Assembly: GCA_947069175.1 (NCBI GenBank)
Contig: CAMTDV010000013.1
Location: 57,232,610-57,296,609, forward strand
Source: Scalesia atractyloides
Taxonomy: Eukaryota; Streptophyta; Magnoliopsida; Asterales; Asteraceae
Direction of reading: 5' to 3'
DNA: 64,000 bases
Shown here: piece after piece, positions 23,249 through 32,069 of the stretch
How the letters are laid out: each line of letters begins with the position of its first letter
How positions within the stretch are numbered: the stretch's first letter is position 1
Position numbers and translations under genes: made by a program
The notes under the pieces: model-generated
Databases searched by the model: none
Seen by the model: the letters and a program-made list of their open reading frames with translations, nothing else
What the model was told of the DNA's origin: nothing

Positions 23249-23679
23249 ATGAGATCTCTCAGAGTTTTTCTGTTTCTCTTTACAATTCTTTTGGTAAGAA
23301 TTCAAGCTTATATCAAGTTTATATCAGTGTCTATGTTTGTGTTGAAATGCATACTATAGTCAACATTGTTGAAATGATTTAAATCATTTTTTATTTTTCT
23401 TTTCTTGTCGATGATTAGATTTCAAGTCTTTATGATGCACGAAAAGACCCAACAGAATACTCAATAAATGTAATGAAATATGAGCCTATCTCAAAGACGA
23501 TTCAAGATACTCTAAGTCAAGATTCAACAAAATCAATTAACGCAATTGATAAGGAAGATCTATACGTTAGAGGATGGAGAGGACCCGATCTCAAGATGTT
23601 TACAAGAGACTTTGACATAAAAGCTAATCGCTTGAATTATCTTGTGCCAATAGTAACGGTTCCTCAACCATCGTTGTAA
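23249..23679 (+). CDS. Organ-specific protein (Organ_specific family, S2/P4-like), two exons
   Basis: Exon 1 (23249-23293) codes a 15-residue hydrophobic start (MRSLRVFLFLFTILL). A phase-0 GT-AG intron (23294-23418) follows, and exon 2 (23419-23679) ends in TAA, giving 101 residues. The N terminus is a signal peptide ending near LYDARKDP. The mature start DPTEYSINVMKYEPISKTIQ matches the DPGEYW..VMKDEPMPEAI pattern of plant organ-specific proteins, and TRDFDIKANRLNYL corresponds to their repeated FVKDFEPRPN..Y unit, here only once. Members are secreted, organ-restricted and of unknown biochemical role. A TATA box and a downstream AATAAA (23877) fit a complete gene. It is short for the family, so it may be a reduced member. 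Confidence 0.8.
23294..23418 (+). other. Intron of the Organ_specific gene
   Basis: GTAAGAATTC donor and ATGATTAG acceptor, 125 nt, T-rich, with stops in all continuing frames. It sits right after the signal peptide hydrophobic core. Confidence 0.8.
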
Positions 23680-23876
23680 AACTATCTATAGTAAATTAAC
23701 TTTGAGTATGTTCCCATTTAAAGCATAAATTTAAGTATTTGGCTGGTATATACTTTTGAATATGCATTCTATAGTTAAGTAAACCATGAAATTTAACACA
23801 CGAACAGATACACAGATAAATATGAGTGGTAAAAGGATTACTGATAGAAGAGTAAAGCGCTAAAAAATAGCAAAAC

Positions 23877-23882
23877 AATAAA
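23877..23882 (+). terminator. Candidate polyadenylation signal
   Basis: AATAAA about 200 bp after the stop codon of the Organ_specific gene. Confidence 0.4.
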
Positions 23883-23973
23883 ATTATATGGGGTGAAAAC
23901 AAAAAGTTTACAATAAAAAATAATATATATTAAAAGACGAAATTACTACTATTTATTAGAGTGTTATGAATTG

Positions 23974-23974
<1 letters not shown>

Positions 23975-24009
<35 letters not shown>
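23975..24009. repeat. (TA)n microsatellite
   Basis: Pure TA run at the left edge of M3. Confidence 0.85.
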
Positions 24010-24013
<4 letters not shown>

Positions 24014-24976
24014 AAAACAGTTAGAAAACACCCTTTATTGCGAAAACGCGAGAACTAATGTGAACACAACCAAAATATCTAAAAAATAACAAAAAAACAC
24101 ACAATTTTTATATATATATTTTTTTGAAAAAATTGCTATTTTTCCTCACTAAAAAAATAGAAAAAATTCAAGTAACAGTTATCAATGCACATGTGCATAT
24201 GTATCATTTCTTTAACAAATTTTGTAATATATCAGCAATATTAGACAATTGCACTTCTATTTACACTAAAATCCATAATTCACTACTTTTTATATAACAG
24301 TATTAGAAATGTACATTTGCATCTAGATGTATGAACATGATATAACTTTTTTTGTTACACTACTTTAAATGCACTTTCCCTTTCATCTATCATATCATCC
24401 ATAATACACTACCATTACATTCTACCATTAACAATACAATACTATTACCTCCTACCATCCATAATACAATACCATTACAAATATTTCAGTTTATTACATG
24501 TAGAACAACACCCTTTATACCATCCAAACAACATATTACATCATAAAGTGAAAAATATAACAAAACATCAATCACTAGATATAACTAACCAAAAAACATG
24601 TATATGGGACTACTCATCATTCAAAATCATAAACTTTTTTGTACCAAAAACCGTCATATCATGGTTATACATAATAATGCACATGTGAATTTTTAATATT
24701 GGTAATGTAAAAAGTAGTGTCTTACGGATGGTAGTGTAAATGAAAGTTCAATTGTCTACTACTGGTAATGCATTACAAAATTTGTACAAAAAAGTGTTAC
24801 ATATGCACATGTTAATCGATAATTGTTACTCGATTTTTTTGTGATGAAATATAGTGATTTTTTAAAAATATATATATATTAAAAACAATCTTGTGTGTTT
24901 TTTTAGGTATTTTTTTGTGTACACATAGGTTCTCGCGGTTCTCGCAATAAAGGTGGTTCTCGCATGAATGATACCC
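24010..24976. mobile_element. Fold-back MITE-like element M3, same family as M1 (967 bp)
   Basis: The left end reads CCCTTTATTGCGAAAACGCG then AGAACTAATGTG, and the right end is its reverse complement (GTTCTCGCGGTTCTCGC, AATAAAGGTGG). Inverted similarity runs for roughly 100 bp, including AAAAAACACACA. Flanked by (TA)n. The interior has CCATTACA-type repeats and no ORF of interest. Confidence 0.75.
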
Positions 24977-24986
24977 TATATATATA

Positions 24987-25385
24987 GGGTGGGGTTCGGC
25001 TACAAAGTTCATTTTTCCTACAAAGTGTACAAATCATAAAATACCACAATTTCAGTCACAAAACACACTACCAAATAACATAGTGAAGATCACTAAAACA
25101 CAATATCTAGACCCTAACAGTACATACAAATTCAAACACACCATCGTAGAACTATAATTGTAAAACACAACATGATAATCAACATAAAACACATTAATGT
25201 TCGTCATTCGATAATTAAAGCCTTATCATCTAAAACACAACACAAAACCCAAAAATATGACGTTTTAGTAATCTTCATTTTATTATTTCTGGGTTTTGAG
25301 TATGTTTTATGTTTGACATTATAGTGTTTTATGACTTTTTTACACTTTGTAGAAAAAATGGAATTTGTAGTCAACTCCCAACCAC
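24987..25385. mobile_element. MITE-like element M4 (399 bp)
   Basis: The left end GGGTGGGGTTCGGCTACAAA and the right end (reverse complement GTGGTTGGGAGTTGACTACA) continue into shared TACAAAGTGTA and CATAAAA. The inverted repeats are about 60 bp. TA runs of 10-20 bp lie on both sides, the left one shared with M3. Confidence 0.75.
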
Positions 25386-25404
25386 ATATATATATATATA
25401 TAAT
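25386..25404. repeat. (TA)n microsatellite
   Basis: TA run at the right edge of M4. Confidence 0.8.
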
Positions 25405-26098
25405 ACACACATTAAATGAAGTAAATGGAGAATTTCTATTGGTTTAAAAGTTATTCTTTAAATTTTAGTACGTGTGAATTTTGAAATGTGTAGGATAAAT
25501 GTTTTTTGCTTTATTCATGAGAGATAACATAAATAATGAGAAAAGTTATAAATTATTTAATGTTATACTATTATGTCATTTCTTCTTTTTCTTCTCATAT
25601 TAAATTTCTTCTCAAATGTTGACTCACTTTTGAATTAAAACCAAGATCCGACATACCTAATTTTTTCAGTATAGCAATACTAAACAACATTTATGGGTGT
25701 TAAATATGAGTAGAGAATATTTTGGGAACATATATTTTAGAAAATTAGATATATTTTAGAAATCAGATAATATCTTTAACATTTACAGTTTACACCCATA
25801 TTGAACATATATGTTAGAAATTGAAAATGTCCTCAACTGGCATGATACATATAAAACAAAATTCCCAAACTAAAAACTCCAATAAATCCTACCATTAAAC
25901 AATCAATCATCAATGCAAAGCCAAGAGATTCAAATACGATTCTCCAGCCACAGGCTCACGCAACTCACTCACTCTAAAACAGCCTGGGGGGTTTATCACA
26001 CCGGAATATACAATGAATCTTCAATCGTTCCCATGCATATTCACAAAAAGATAACTTGCTTTTAAAGAATACAAATACACATATAAAGTTTTTTGGGT
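25405..26098. other. AT-rich region, nothing recognised
   Basis: No convincing ORF, ends or RNA gene. The stretch 25870-26000 could hold decayed parts of the reductase fragment that follows, but I could not match it. Confidence 0.4.
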
Positions 26099-26330
26099 AA
26101 CCCTTTTTCTTCTTCATCTTATCAGATGCCAGCAAAGAAGGATAATTCAGAAACCAAAAAACGGCATGCAAATGTCCGAGAATGTTCGATGACCAAACCT
26201 GTGTACATAGGAATACGTCAGTGAGATTCAAATCGATAATCTCCTTCCATTGAGATGCCTTCATCTTATGACCGCCACTTTAGTTGCGGGTGTCCCGTTA
26301 ATGGGTATGTTTGGTAAAAGTAGGTGGTGG
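26099..26330 (-). pseudogene. 3-oxoacyl-[ACP] reductase (FabG/KAR) gene fragment
   Basis: The minus strand from 26264 reads MKASQWKEIIDLNLTDVFLC then TQ and a GT donor. This is the exon of plastid 3-oxoacyl-ACP reductase that precedes the catalytic Ser/Tyr region (short-chain dehydrogenase family, fatty acid synthesis). About 70 nt further on, ASDKMKKKKG matches the next exon's IMMKKKKGRI motif, but no AG acceptor precedes it. Before the Met, out of frame, lies a GGGACACCCGCAACT stretch like the GITRD segment. NADPH-binding and catalytic exons are missing. A decayed or captured fragment. Confidence 0.6.
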
Positions 26331-26659
26331 CTGATGGTTGGAAGTCATATTAAGATCTTTAGCAGAGTAGCTGAAGCTTTTAATAAAATGTATAAAATGA
26401 CTAAAATGGACATAAAAAGTTGGTGCATTAAAAAGTTCATTACCTTTAAAGGTTAAAATAGTCTTTTTTTTTCCTAAAAGCTTGTAGCTCCTTCTAAATG
26501 TTACTAGTAGGAGCGTTTAACCAAAAACTTCAAGCTCTAACCTAAAAGATGCAAGCTCCTTCAACCAAATAAGACTTTTTATTGAGTAGCAGCTTTTTCT
26601 TAAAAGCTTAAAGCTAGAAGCGTTTAAAAGCTCCTAAAAGGTTCATGCCAAACATACTC
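26303..26659. mobile_element. hAT-like MITE (about 357 bp)
   Basis: Inverted ends GGGTATGTTTGG and (reverse complement) GAGTATGTTTGG resemble the TGTTTGG-rich ends of plant hAT MITEs. The interior has inverted AAGCTCC/GGAGC words. I do not see a clear 8 bp target duplication. It lies across the upstream side of the reductase fragment. Confidence 0.5.
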
Positions 26660-26756
26660 TATATATCTAACTATAGTATACATATCTATATACACATAAT
26701 AACAAAACATGTCAAAGGAAAAAAATTACTTGTAGCAGAAAAGTTAGTTGGGATGA

Positions 26757-26895
26757 GCATTTGGTACTAGGTACCGGTTCTGTACTATTCCCATACCGGT
26801 ACCGAATTTTTCGGTAACGATACTGGTACCCACTTTTTGTCATTTTCGGTATCGATAACGGTTCGGTACCGGTACGTACCATTAGCCGTTTATTA
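26757..26895. repeat. GGTACCGG-rich repeat segment
   Basis: GGTACC, GGTACCGG and TCGGTA(C/T) words occur about ten times in 140 bp. The pattern looks like a repeat seen in many plants, but its class is not evident here. Confidence 0.6.
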
Positions 26896-27280
26896 TAAGG
26901 TTTTATGATTTCAGCATGTGCTGCTTTTTCATTACAAGGTTCTAGACGGAAGTTTGGATAGAATATGGTACTAATCTGGTAGAATGCTATTAAGAAAGGA
27001 GTAGAAGCAGCGAAAGTCTAATGTTTCATTCATACCGAAATAGTATACATCTAGTCAAGCTGGAGATATTTCACCAGCGTTTTCCCTCTGAAAACTCCAA
27101 AACTTACAAAATTCTGAACACACAACGCTATATATAGGCATAGACTCACCTCGTGCAAAGTAAGCATTTGACTTCGTACGAAGTGATTCCTCTTCGTACA
27201 AAATGACCACTTCGTACGAAGTGACATATATGCTTCTCTCACGTTCGCACTTCAGTCGTGTGTTCGTATCTAACCTATAC
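26896..27280 (-). repeat. Possible reverse copia-like LTR fragment
   Basis: The minus strand contains CTATATATAGCG (TATA-like, near 27130) and TTCGTACGAAGT twice (27172, 27211) plus a variant between them. These words match those of the adjacent copia-like LTR. Boundaries were not found. Confidence 0.35.
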
Positions 27281-27724
27281 TGTTGGTGCACACATGTCTA
27301 TTGCCTACGTCTAGGATATGTCGGTCGTGTAAATAGGACTCGTTTTTGTCAAAAGTTAAGTTTGATAGGTTTTTTAAATGGCTCGTACGAGTGAGCATAT
27401 GTGGCTCGTACGAGTGACACTTTGTCACTCGTACAGAGCACAACCCGTACGAGTCAACACTCCCACTCCTTGTGCGAGCCATGTTGGCATATATATAGTG
27501 GAGCTTGGGTGTTGTGTCAATAACTGTTGATGTGTGACTGAGGCAAAGCCTTGTCTGTATGTTTATGCGTCTGTAACTTTCCACGTTTATTAATAGAAGA
27601 AGTAACGACATTTAAGCAGTATACTCTTTTGTTCGTTTGTCAAACTCTCTAACAATGAATTCCGCCTTGTTAGTTGAGTCAAGTCGGTCCGGTGCTCACA
27701 GAGGAGAGTCGATCCCCTTCCACA
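27281..27724 (+). repeat. C2 copia-like LTR (444 bp)
   Basis: Starts TGTTGGTGCA, ends CCTTCCACA, and is followed by a primer site, so it is a 5' LTR on the plus strand. A TATATATAG box lies near 27490. Four CTCGTACGAG-type palindromes lie between 27378 and 27455. Length and AGTGGTATCAGAGC context suggest Ty1/copia. No pol is left downstream. Confidence 0.65.
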
Positions 27725-27726
27725 AG

Positions 27727-27738
27727 TGGTATCAGAGC
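27727..27738 (+). promoter_or_regulatory. C2 primer-binding site (initiator Met tRNA)
   Basis: TGGTATCAGAGC, two bases after the LTR. Confidence 0.8.
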
Positions 27739-28547
27739 CTTGAGGCCTGACTTGAGGACAAACAACAAGTTTCAGCATTTGAAAATACAAATTCTATCAT
27801 TGAAGATTTCTATATCTACTCTTTCTTCATACATACTTCAGATCTAGAGAATTTCATGGACGAATTGGACTAGGATTTTAGTATAACACGTTAAAATCAA
27901 CATTAACAAACCCCTGAAACTTACAGATCTAAAATCAAACAAAATCATGACGAAAATTTCAGAAAACATTCATTTGATGACATGAGCTACTCGTACGAGC
28001 AAAAGGACAACTTGTATAAATAGCCATTCGTACGAATAGCCACTCGTACGACTAGTCACTCGCAAGAAAACAATTTTTCCTAAAAATATAAATTTCTAAA
28101 ACAATAACTCATATGAATAGTGATTCGCACGAAGAGTCACTCGCATGAGTAAATTTCTAAAAAACTGTTTTTGTCTCCGCATGAGGCCTTGCTCGCATGA
28201 GGCACCTGACTCGCACGAGTCTTAGTTCACTCACACGAGGGACATTCTAAAGAGATTTCTTAACTATCGTGTTCTTGTTAAATTACATCTAATCAGTGTT
28301 GTCGAAAGTTTTTTTCTGAAAAATTGCAAATATAATGGAAAAAGATTTTTTAACGCGTTTGTTGCTTCAGTTGTTACTACTACCGCAACACAAAATGTGA
28401 ATCTCAAAATAAATTTATTAAAATTGATAAATTAACTTTATAAATTCTGAAAATATTTTTCTAGAATTCTATATACTTTTACCAAATTATACAAAAATTT
28501 CCATAATTTTAAAAGATACATTAAATAACAATTTTTGGGATTAAAAT
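27739..28547 (+). mobile_element. C2 leader / internal remnant
   Basis: No coding homology. Between 27990 and 28240 about ten palindromic or near-palindromic words (CTCGTACGAG, TTCGTACGAA, TCGCACGAG, TCGCATGAG) recur every 16-30 bp. The element is cut on its right side by LTR A. Confidence 0.5.
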
Positions 28548-29347
28548 TGTCACACCCTGGTCGTAGTGGAAGCGCAAGTGTGTGATTATGAGGTAATCAT
28601 TGCATCCAATTAAGTAAACAAGTCTAAATCAACAACGATGACATGCCGATATAAATTTGCATTCCAATATTTACAACCAACCAAAAGTAAGAAGAAAATT
28701 CTCCAAAAGTTGGCACTCATTGTCTTGTCATTTCCCAGAACCCGAATTGTATCACCGCTCATGCCTTGCGTCCTGAAATACATGTAATTTTAAAAAGTCA
28801 ACAAAATTTGGTGAGTTCATGTAGTTAATGTTTTCGTATAAAATGTCATCCTTGTAATCCAATTATGAAAGCTGAGTATGTTATAGCAATCTGGGAGTTT
28901 AAGGATCTATCAGTGTGTCGCGAGCACCCTTGACATATGTGCCATAAGTAAGTAAGCAACCAAACTGAGACAACTTTGACATCATTGGGATCACAAAAGC
29001 ACTCCTAAAGGTTTACCAACCAGGAGTTGAGCGCGTCTCAAACTCTATAGATCTATACCTTTTGCACCTTGGTTACTAAGTGATTAATGGTTACTCTTGT
29101 CATTATCCTACTTACACACATTGATCGTGTTATCATCTAACCCCATAGCTAACATACCTTTTGTTATGACATGTATTTCCCCTCGATAGTTTTAAAACAA
29201 AACTTTGAAATAATTAAAATGAGGGACATGAACTCACAGCTTTGCGTTCCGTACGTCGTACTTATCAAAGTTCAGTGTCCGTACATGTGTTTAACCTACA
29301 TGTGTATTAACTTCATTAGACACCTAGGTCTCGTTGGACCTCGTACT
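28548..29347 (-). repeat. LTR A, first part (related to G3 LTR)
   Basis: Starts TGTCACACCCTGG and is the reverse complement of the last ~800 bp of the G3 LTR type (compare 50700-51623). No primer site lies to its left, so it is a 3' LTR or solo LTR on the minus strand. It is cut at 29347 by T1, with GTACT duplicated. Confidence 0.8.
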
Positions 29348-30287
29348 TGTCACACACCCGACCCGCAGCGGAAAAGGTGATCCGGGCATGATTGGGTTAT
29401 CATCAAACTCACGACATTTATTATGACGTTTCATATTTATTATTACAATTTAAAGGGAAACATACAATCATAATTACATCATGTCCTACACATCATTCTA
29501 GACTTCATTATTTTCTTCTAAGGCATTTCCTATGTTTTCCTTGCTTCATCCTGTTCACCTGTATCATGTGTAAAAATGGTTTTTGGATCAACAAAAAGTT
29601 GGCGAGTGAATCCTATGAAAAACATTTGAACAGTTTATTGAATTGATTATAAAATAGAGTGCACAACCACATATGAGTAAATATAGATGTAAACTTATTC
29701 ACAAATCACTTAATATTAAATAATGCACACACATACAATAATAGATTGTTTTGAGGCACGCGTTGCTCAACTCGTCTCCCACGAGGAACTGATGGGCCTA
29801 ATGAATGATTTGCATACAACTTGACAATATGAAATACATAACTACAAACAATACATACATTCTAAGTTTAGATCACAATATGGTATGGCACAAGTTTAAA
29901 TAAACGAGTTAATTTTAGTGACACATGACACACCCCATAACGTGTAATTAAAAAGGGGAGTTGTAAGATTCACTCACATTGGGTGCGTTCGGTTGATGAT
30001 GTTGAGTGCGCACGAAGTTGGATTTAACCACGAGTGAAACTAACCTAGATAATAACATAATGGTTCGATAAATAAGCGGATTTTATTAATCAATTTTAGT
30101 AGAATTATTGGATATATTTTTGTGAGTTTAAGGCTATTTTCTAACTTTAAAAATGTTATTTTTAAGTATTTTTAATTAATTTTTAAATAAAAAATAAATA
30201 AAAATAATAAAAATGTTGACTTTTTGACCGTTGACTTGTTGACCATTGACTTGTTGACTTGTTGACCGGTTCGGTCGTGTATATGAC

Positions 30288-30363
30288 ATGCGCTGGGTGA
30301 GACTCGAACTGGTGACCTCCCGTACGCGTGCATGCAGCTCTACCAACTGAGCTACGTGTCTAA
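30288..30363 (-). repeat. tRNA-like unit A (tRNA-Lys-like D arm)
   Basis: On the minus strand, GTAGCTCAGTTGGTAGAGC equals a tRNA D-arm region and fits the A-box consensus. AGTTCGAGTCT 30 nt later resembles the B box with two changes. The T stem does not pair, so this is a derived relic, not a working tRNA gene. Confidence 0.65.
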
Positions 30364-30455
30364 CCTGAAATATTTCTGTTTTTAATTATATTTATATACT
30401 AATTAAATTAATCCGAAAATCATTTATTCTAAAAAGGATTTAATGTATCGATTCG

Positions 30456-30531
30456 GTGCTCGCCACAGGTCTCGAACCCGGGACCTGTGGTTTAGTTTGG
30501 CACACAGTCCACCGCTGGACTGTGTGTCTAA
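30456..30531 (-). repeat. tRNA-like unit B with two strong hairpins
   Basis: CACACAGTCC/GGACTGTGTG forms a perfect 10 bp stem with a 6-nt loop (30501-30526). CCACAGGTC/GACCTGTGG forms a 9 bp stem (30463-30490) whose loop holds the GGGTTCGA B-box core. The positions correspond to D and T arms, extended. Confidence 0.65.
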
Positions 30532-30620
30532 CTTGGTAATTATTCTGGTTTTTATTATACTTAACATCTTACTGAAGTTAACCCGGTTCGGTTTCTAAAA
30601 AAAACATTTTATTTCTGTAA

Positions 30621-30700
30621 AGGTGCGTGTGTCAAGAATCGAACTCGGGACGTTATGCATATTGTTTGCACACAGTCTACCGCTGGACTGTGTGTCTAAC
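30621..30700 (-). repeat. tRNA-like unit C
   Basis: The same CACACAGTC/GACTGTGTG stem (9 bp, 30669-30694) as unit B, followed on the minus strand by CCCGAGTTCGATTCTTG, a B-box-like stretch. The T-arm pairing is weak. Confidence 0.55.
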
Positions 30701-31274
30701 CCGTTCATAAAACTGTTTTTAAATAATCTTATATCATATCTGTACTTCGTCTTCTCCGATTAAAATTTATGATTATGACAATTCAACTGATTTATGTCTC
30801 ATTTGATTTACAAGCCTTATGAGTAATTGAAAGGTAATGAATGGAGAGAGTTTGGGGAAAGAATATACCGATCAGCGTCTTTCACCGAACTCCGGCGAAG
30901 ACTCGTCGGCTCTGTTTGTGAACTTCGGCTGTTAGAGTCAATTACCAGTTCTGTTCAATTAGTTGTGATATGGAGGTACTTAACAAGGATTTACAGGAGT
31001 TTGGAGGGTTATACCGATTCACAGCGTAAGATCAGAAGTCTCAGAGGTTTTTCCGGCGAGAGCTGAATATTCCGGCTACGTCGTCTGGGATGGATTCTGA
31101 TGGTTGGATTGAAGTTAGTAAAGTCTAACATCGGATTAAAACGGAAAGAGTCGAGGTATTTACCGTGTAGATGAAATCTCGGTTTTCCGGCGAGTTGTAG
31201 AAAGTTTCCGGCGAGTGAAAATGCGTCGAGAAAAGGTGCGATTGTGAGCGAAAAGGTTGACAGAGGCTTGTGGG

Positions 31275-31284
31275 TGTATTTATA
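31275..31284 (-). promoter_or_regulatory. TATA box of T1 3' LTR
   Basis: TATAAATACA on the minus strand. The equivalent site is near 38156-38166 in the 5' LTR and 42191-42200 / 63099-63108 in T2. Confidence 0.65.
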
Positions 31285-31511
31285 GGGAAGAACATCGATG
31301 AATTGGGTCCGTTTACCGTCTTGATTCGTCGGTCAAATATTTCTCCGGCGGTTATGATTGATGTTAAGGTAAATGCTTCGGTTAAATCAGAAGAAACCGT
31401 CCAATCTTGGCGAAATCGTCGGGATTTCCGACGATGCGATTGGGCGCGTCCGTTTTGAATTCGAGTTTGATATTTGAATTAATTGTTTTGATATGTTACT
31501 AAAGAAAACAA

Positions 31512-31598
31512 GTGGCGGAGTGGTTTGATGGATGAGAGTTAAATCGTTGTTGACCAGGTTGACCTGGGTTCGAAACCCGGCAGCCTTGTTTTATTTTT
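31512..31598 (+). repeat. tRNA-like unit D with intact Pol III A and B boxes
   Basis: A box TGGCGGAGTGG (31513-31523) and B box GGTTCGAAACC (31567-31577) both fit consensus, 43 nt apart. The T arm (CTGGG, loop, CCCGG) pairs. TTTT and TTTTT runs follow at 31589-31598, as a Pol III terminator would. The start resembles Leu/Ser-type tRNAs, but no clean acceptor stem is visible. It lies upstream of the LTR promoter on the opposite strand. Confidence 0.65.
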
Positions 31599-31771
31599 AA
31601 ACCACTATTTTTAATACTTTTTCAAATATAACTTTTATATTCCAATATACTTATTAATTATGTATTGATTAAAATTAATTTGGGCATTAAATACGCAACG
31701 AAATTTTTAACTGATTGTTCGGTTAATAAACGGAGCGGGTTTGGTAAATCCGGTTTTTTACGGATGTTACA

Positions 31772-31830
31772 GTATCCCCTACTTTTTAGAAATTTCGTCC
31801 CGAAATTTAAGTAGTGACATATTTGTCTAA
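31772..31830 (-). promoter_or_regulatory. T1 polypurine-tract region
   Basis: The minus strand reads AAATTTCGGGACGAAATTTC then AAGTAGGGGATAC at the LTR edge. The motif is shared with autonomous chromoviruses in this window. Confidence 0.75.
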
Positions 31831-32069
31831 AAAGGATGGTGTTTAGTTTGACAGTTACATACTTAGAAAAAGAGTAAGAGTTTAAATTTTTGTTTTAGGC
31901 GGTAACGTTCCTTGTAAGGGTTGAGTACCCTGCTACAGGAATCGCTTTTTGTTGCCTACGGTAAGAATATTGATAAGCAGAGTTGATTCACTGAGTATGA
32001 TATCATGCGTAAGAGTTTTGATATGTTTGGAAAGACAAGGTTATATCCTAAAACAAAACTTCTAATACT

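Larger units (their letters stand above)
29348..31771 (-). repeat. T1 3' LTR (2424 bp)
   Basis: Plus-strand edges TGTCACACAC and GGATGTTACA. Matches 36200-38685. It contains tRNA-like units A, B and C on the minus strand, a TATAAATACA box (31275-31284, minus strand) and unit D on the plus strand. Compared with the other LTR it lacks a ~60 bp repeat near 36660 and a short segment near 38240. Confidence 0.92.

Noticed and set aside
27160..28240. CRISPR-like array from the spaced palindromes
   Set aside because: The words are 8-12 bp, variable and irregularly spaced in a plant retrotransposon leader. No uniform spacers or cas genes.
30288..30363. Functional tRNA-Lys gene
   Set aside because: The D arm matches, but the T stem and acceptor stem do not pair and the anticodon arm is not recognisable.
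30827..31066. 79-codon plus-strand ORF in the T1 3' LTR
   Set aside because: Antisense to the element. The copy in the other LTR (37715-38020) changes frame, and no domain was seen.
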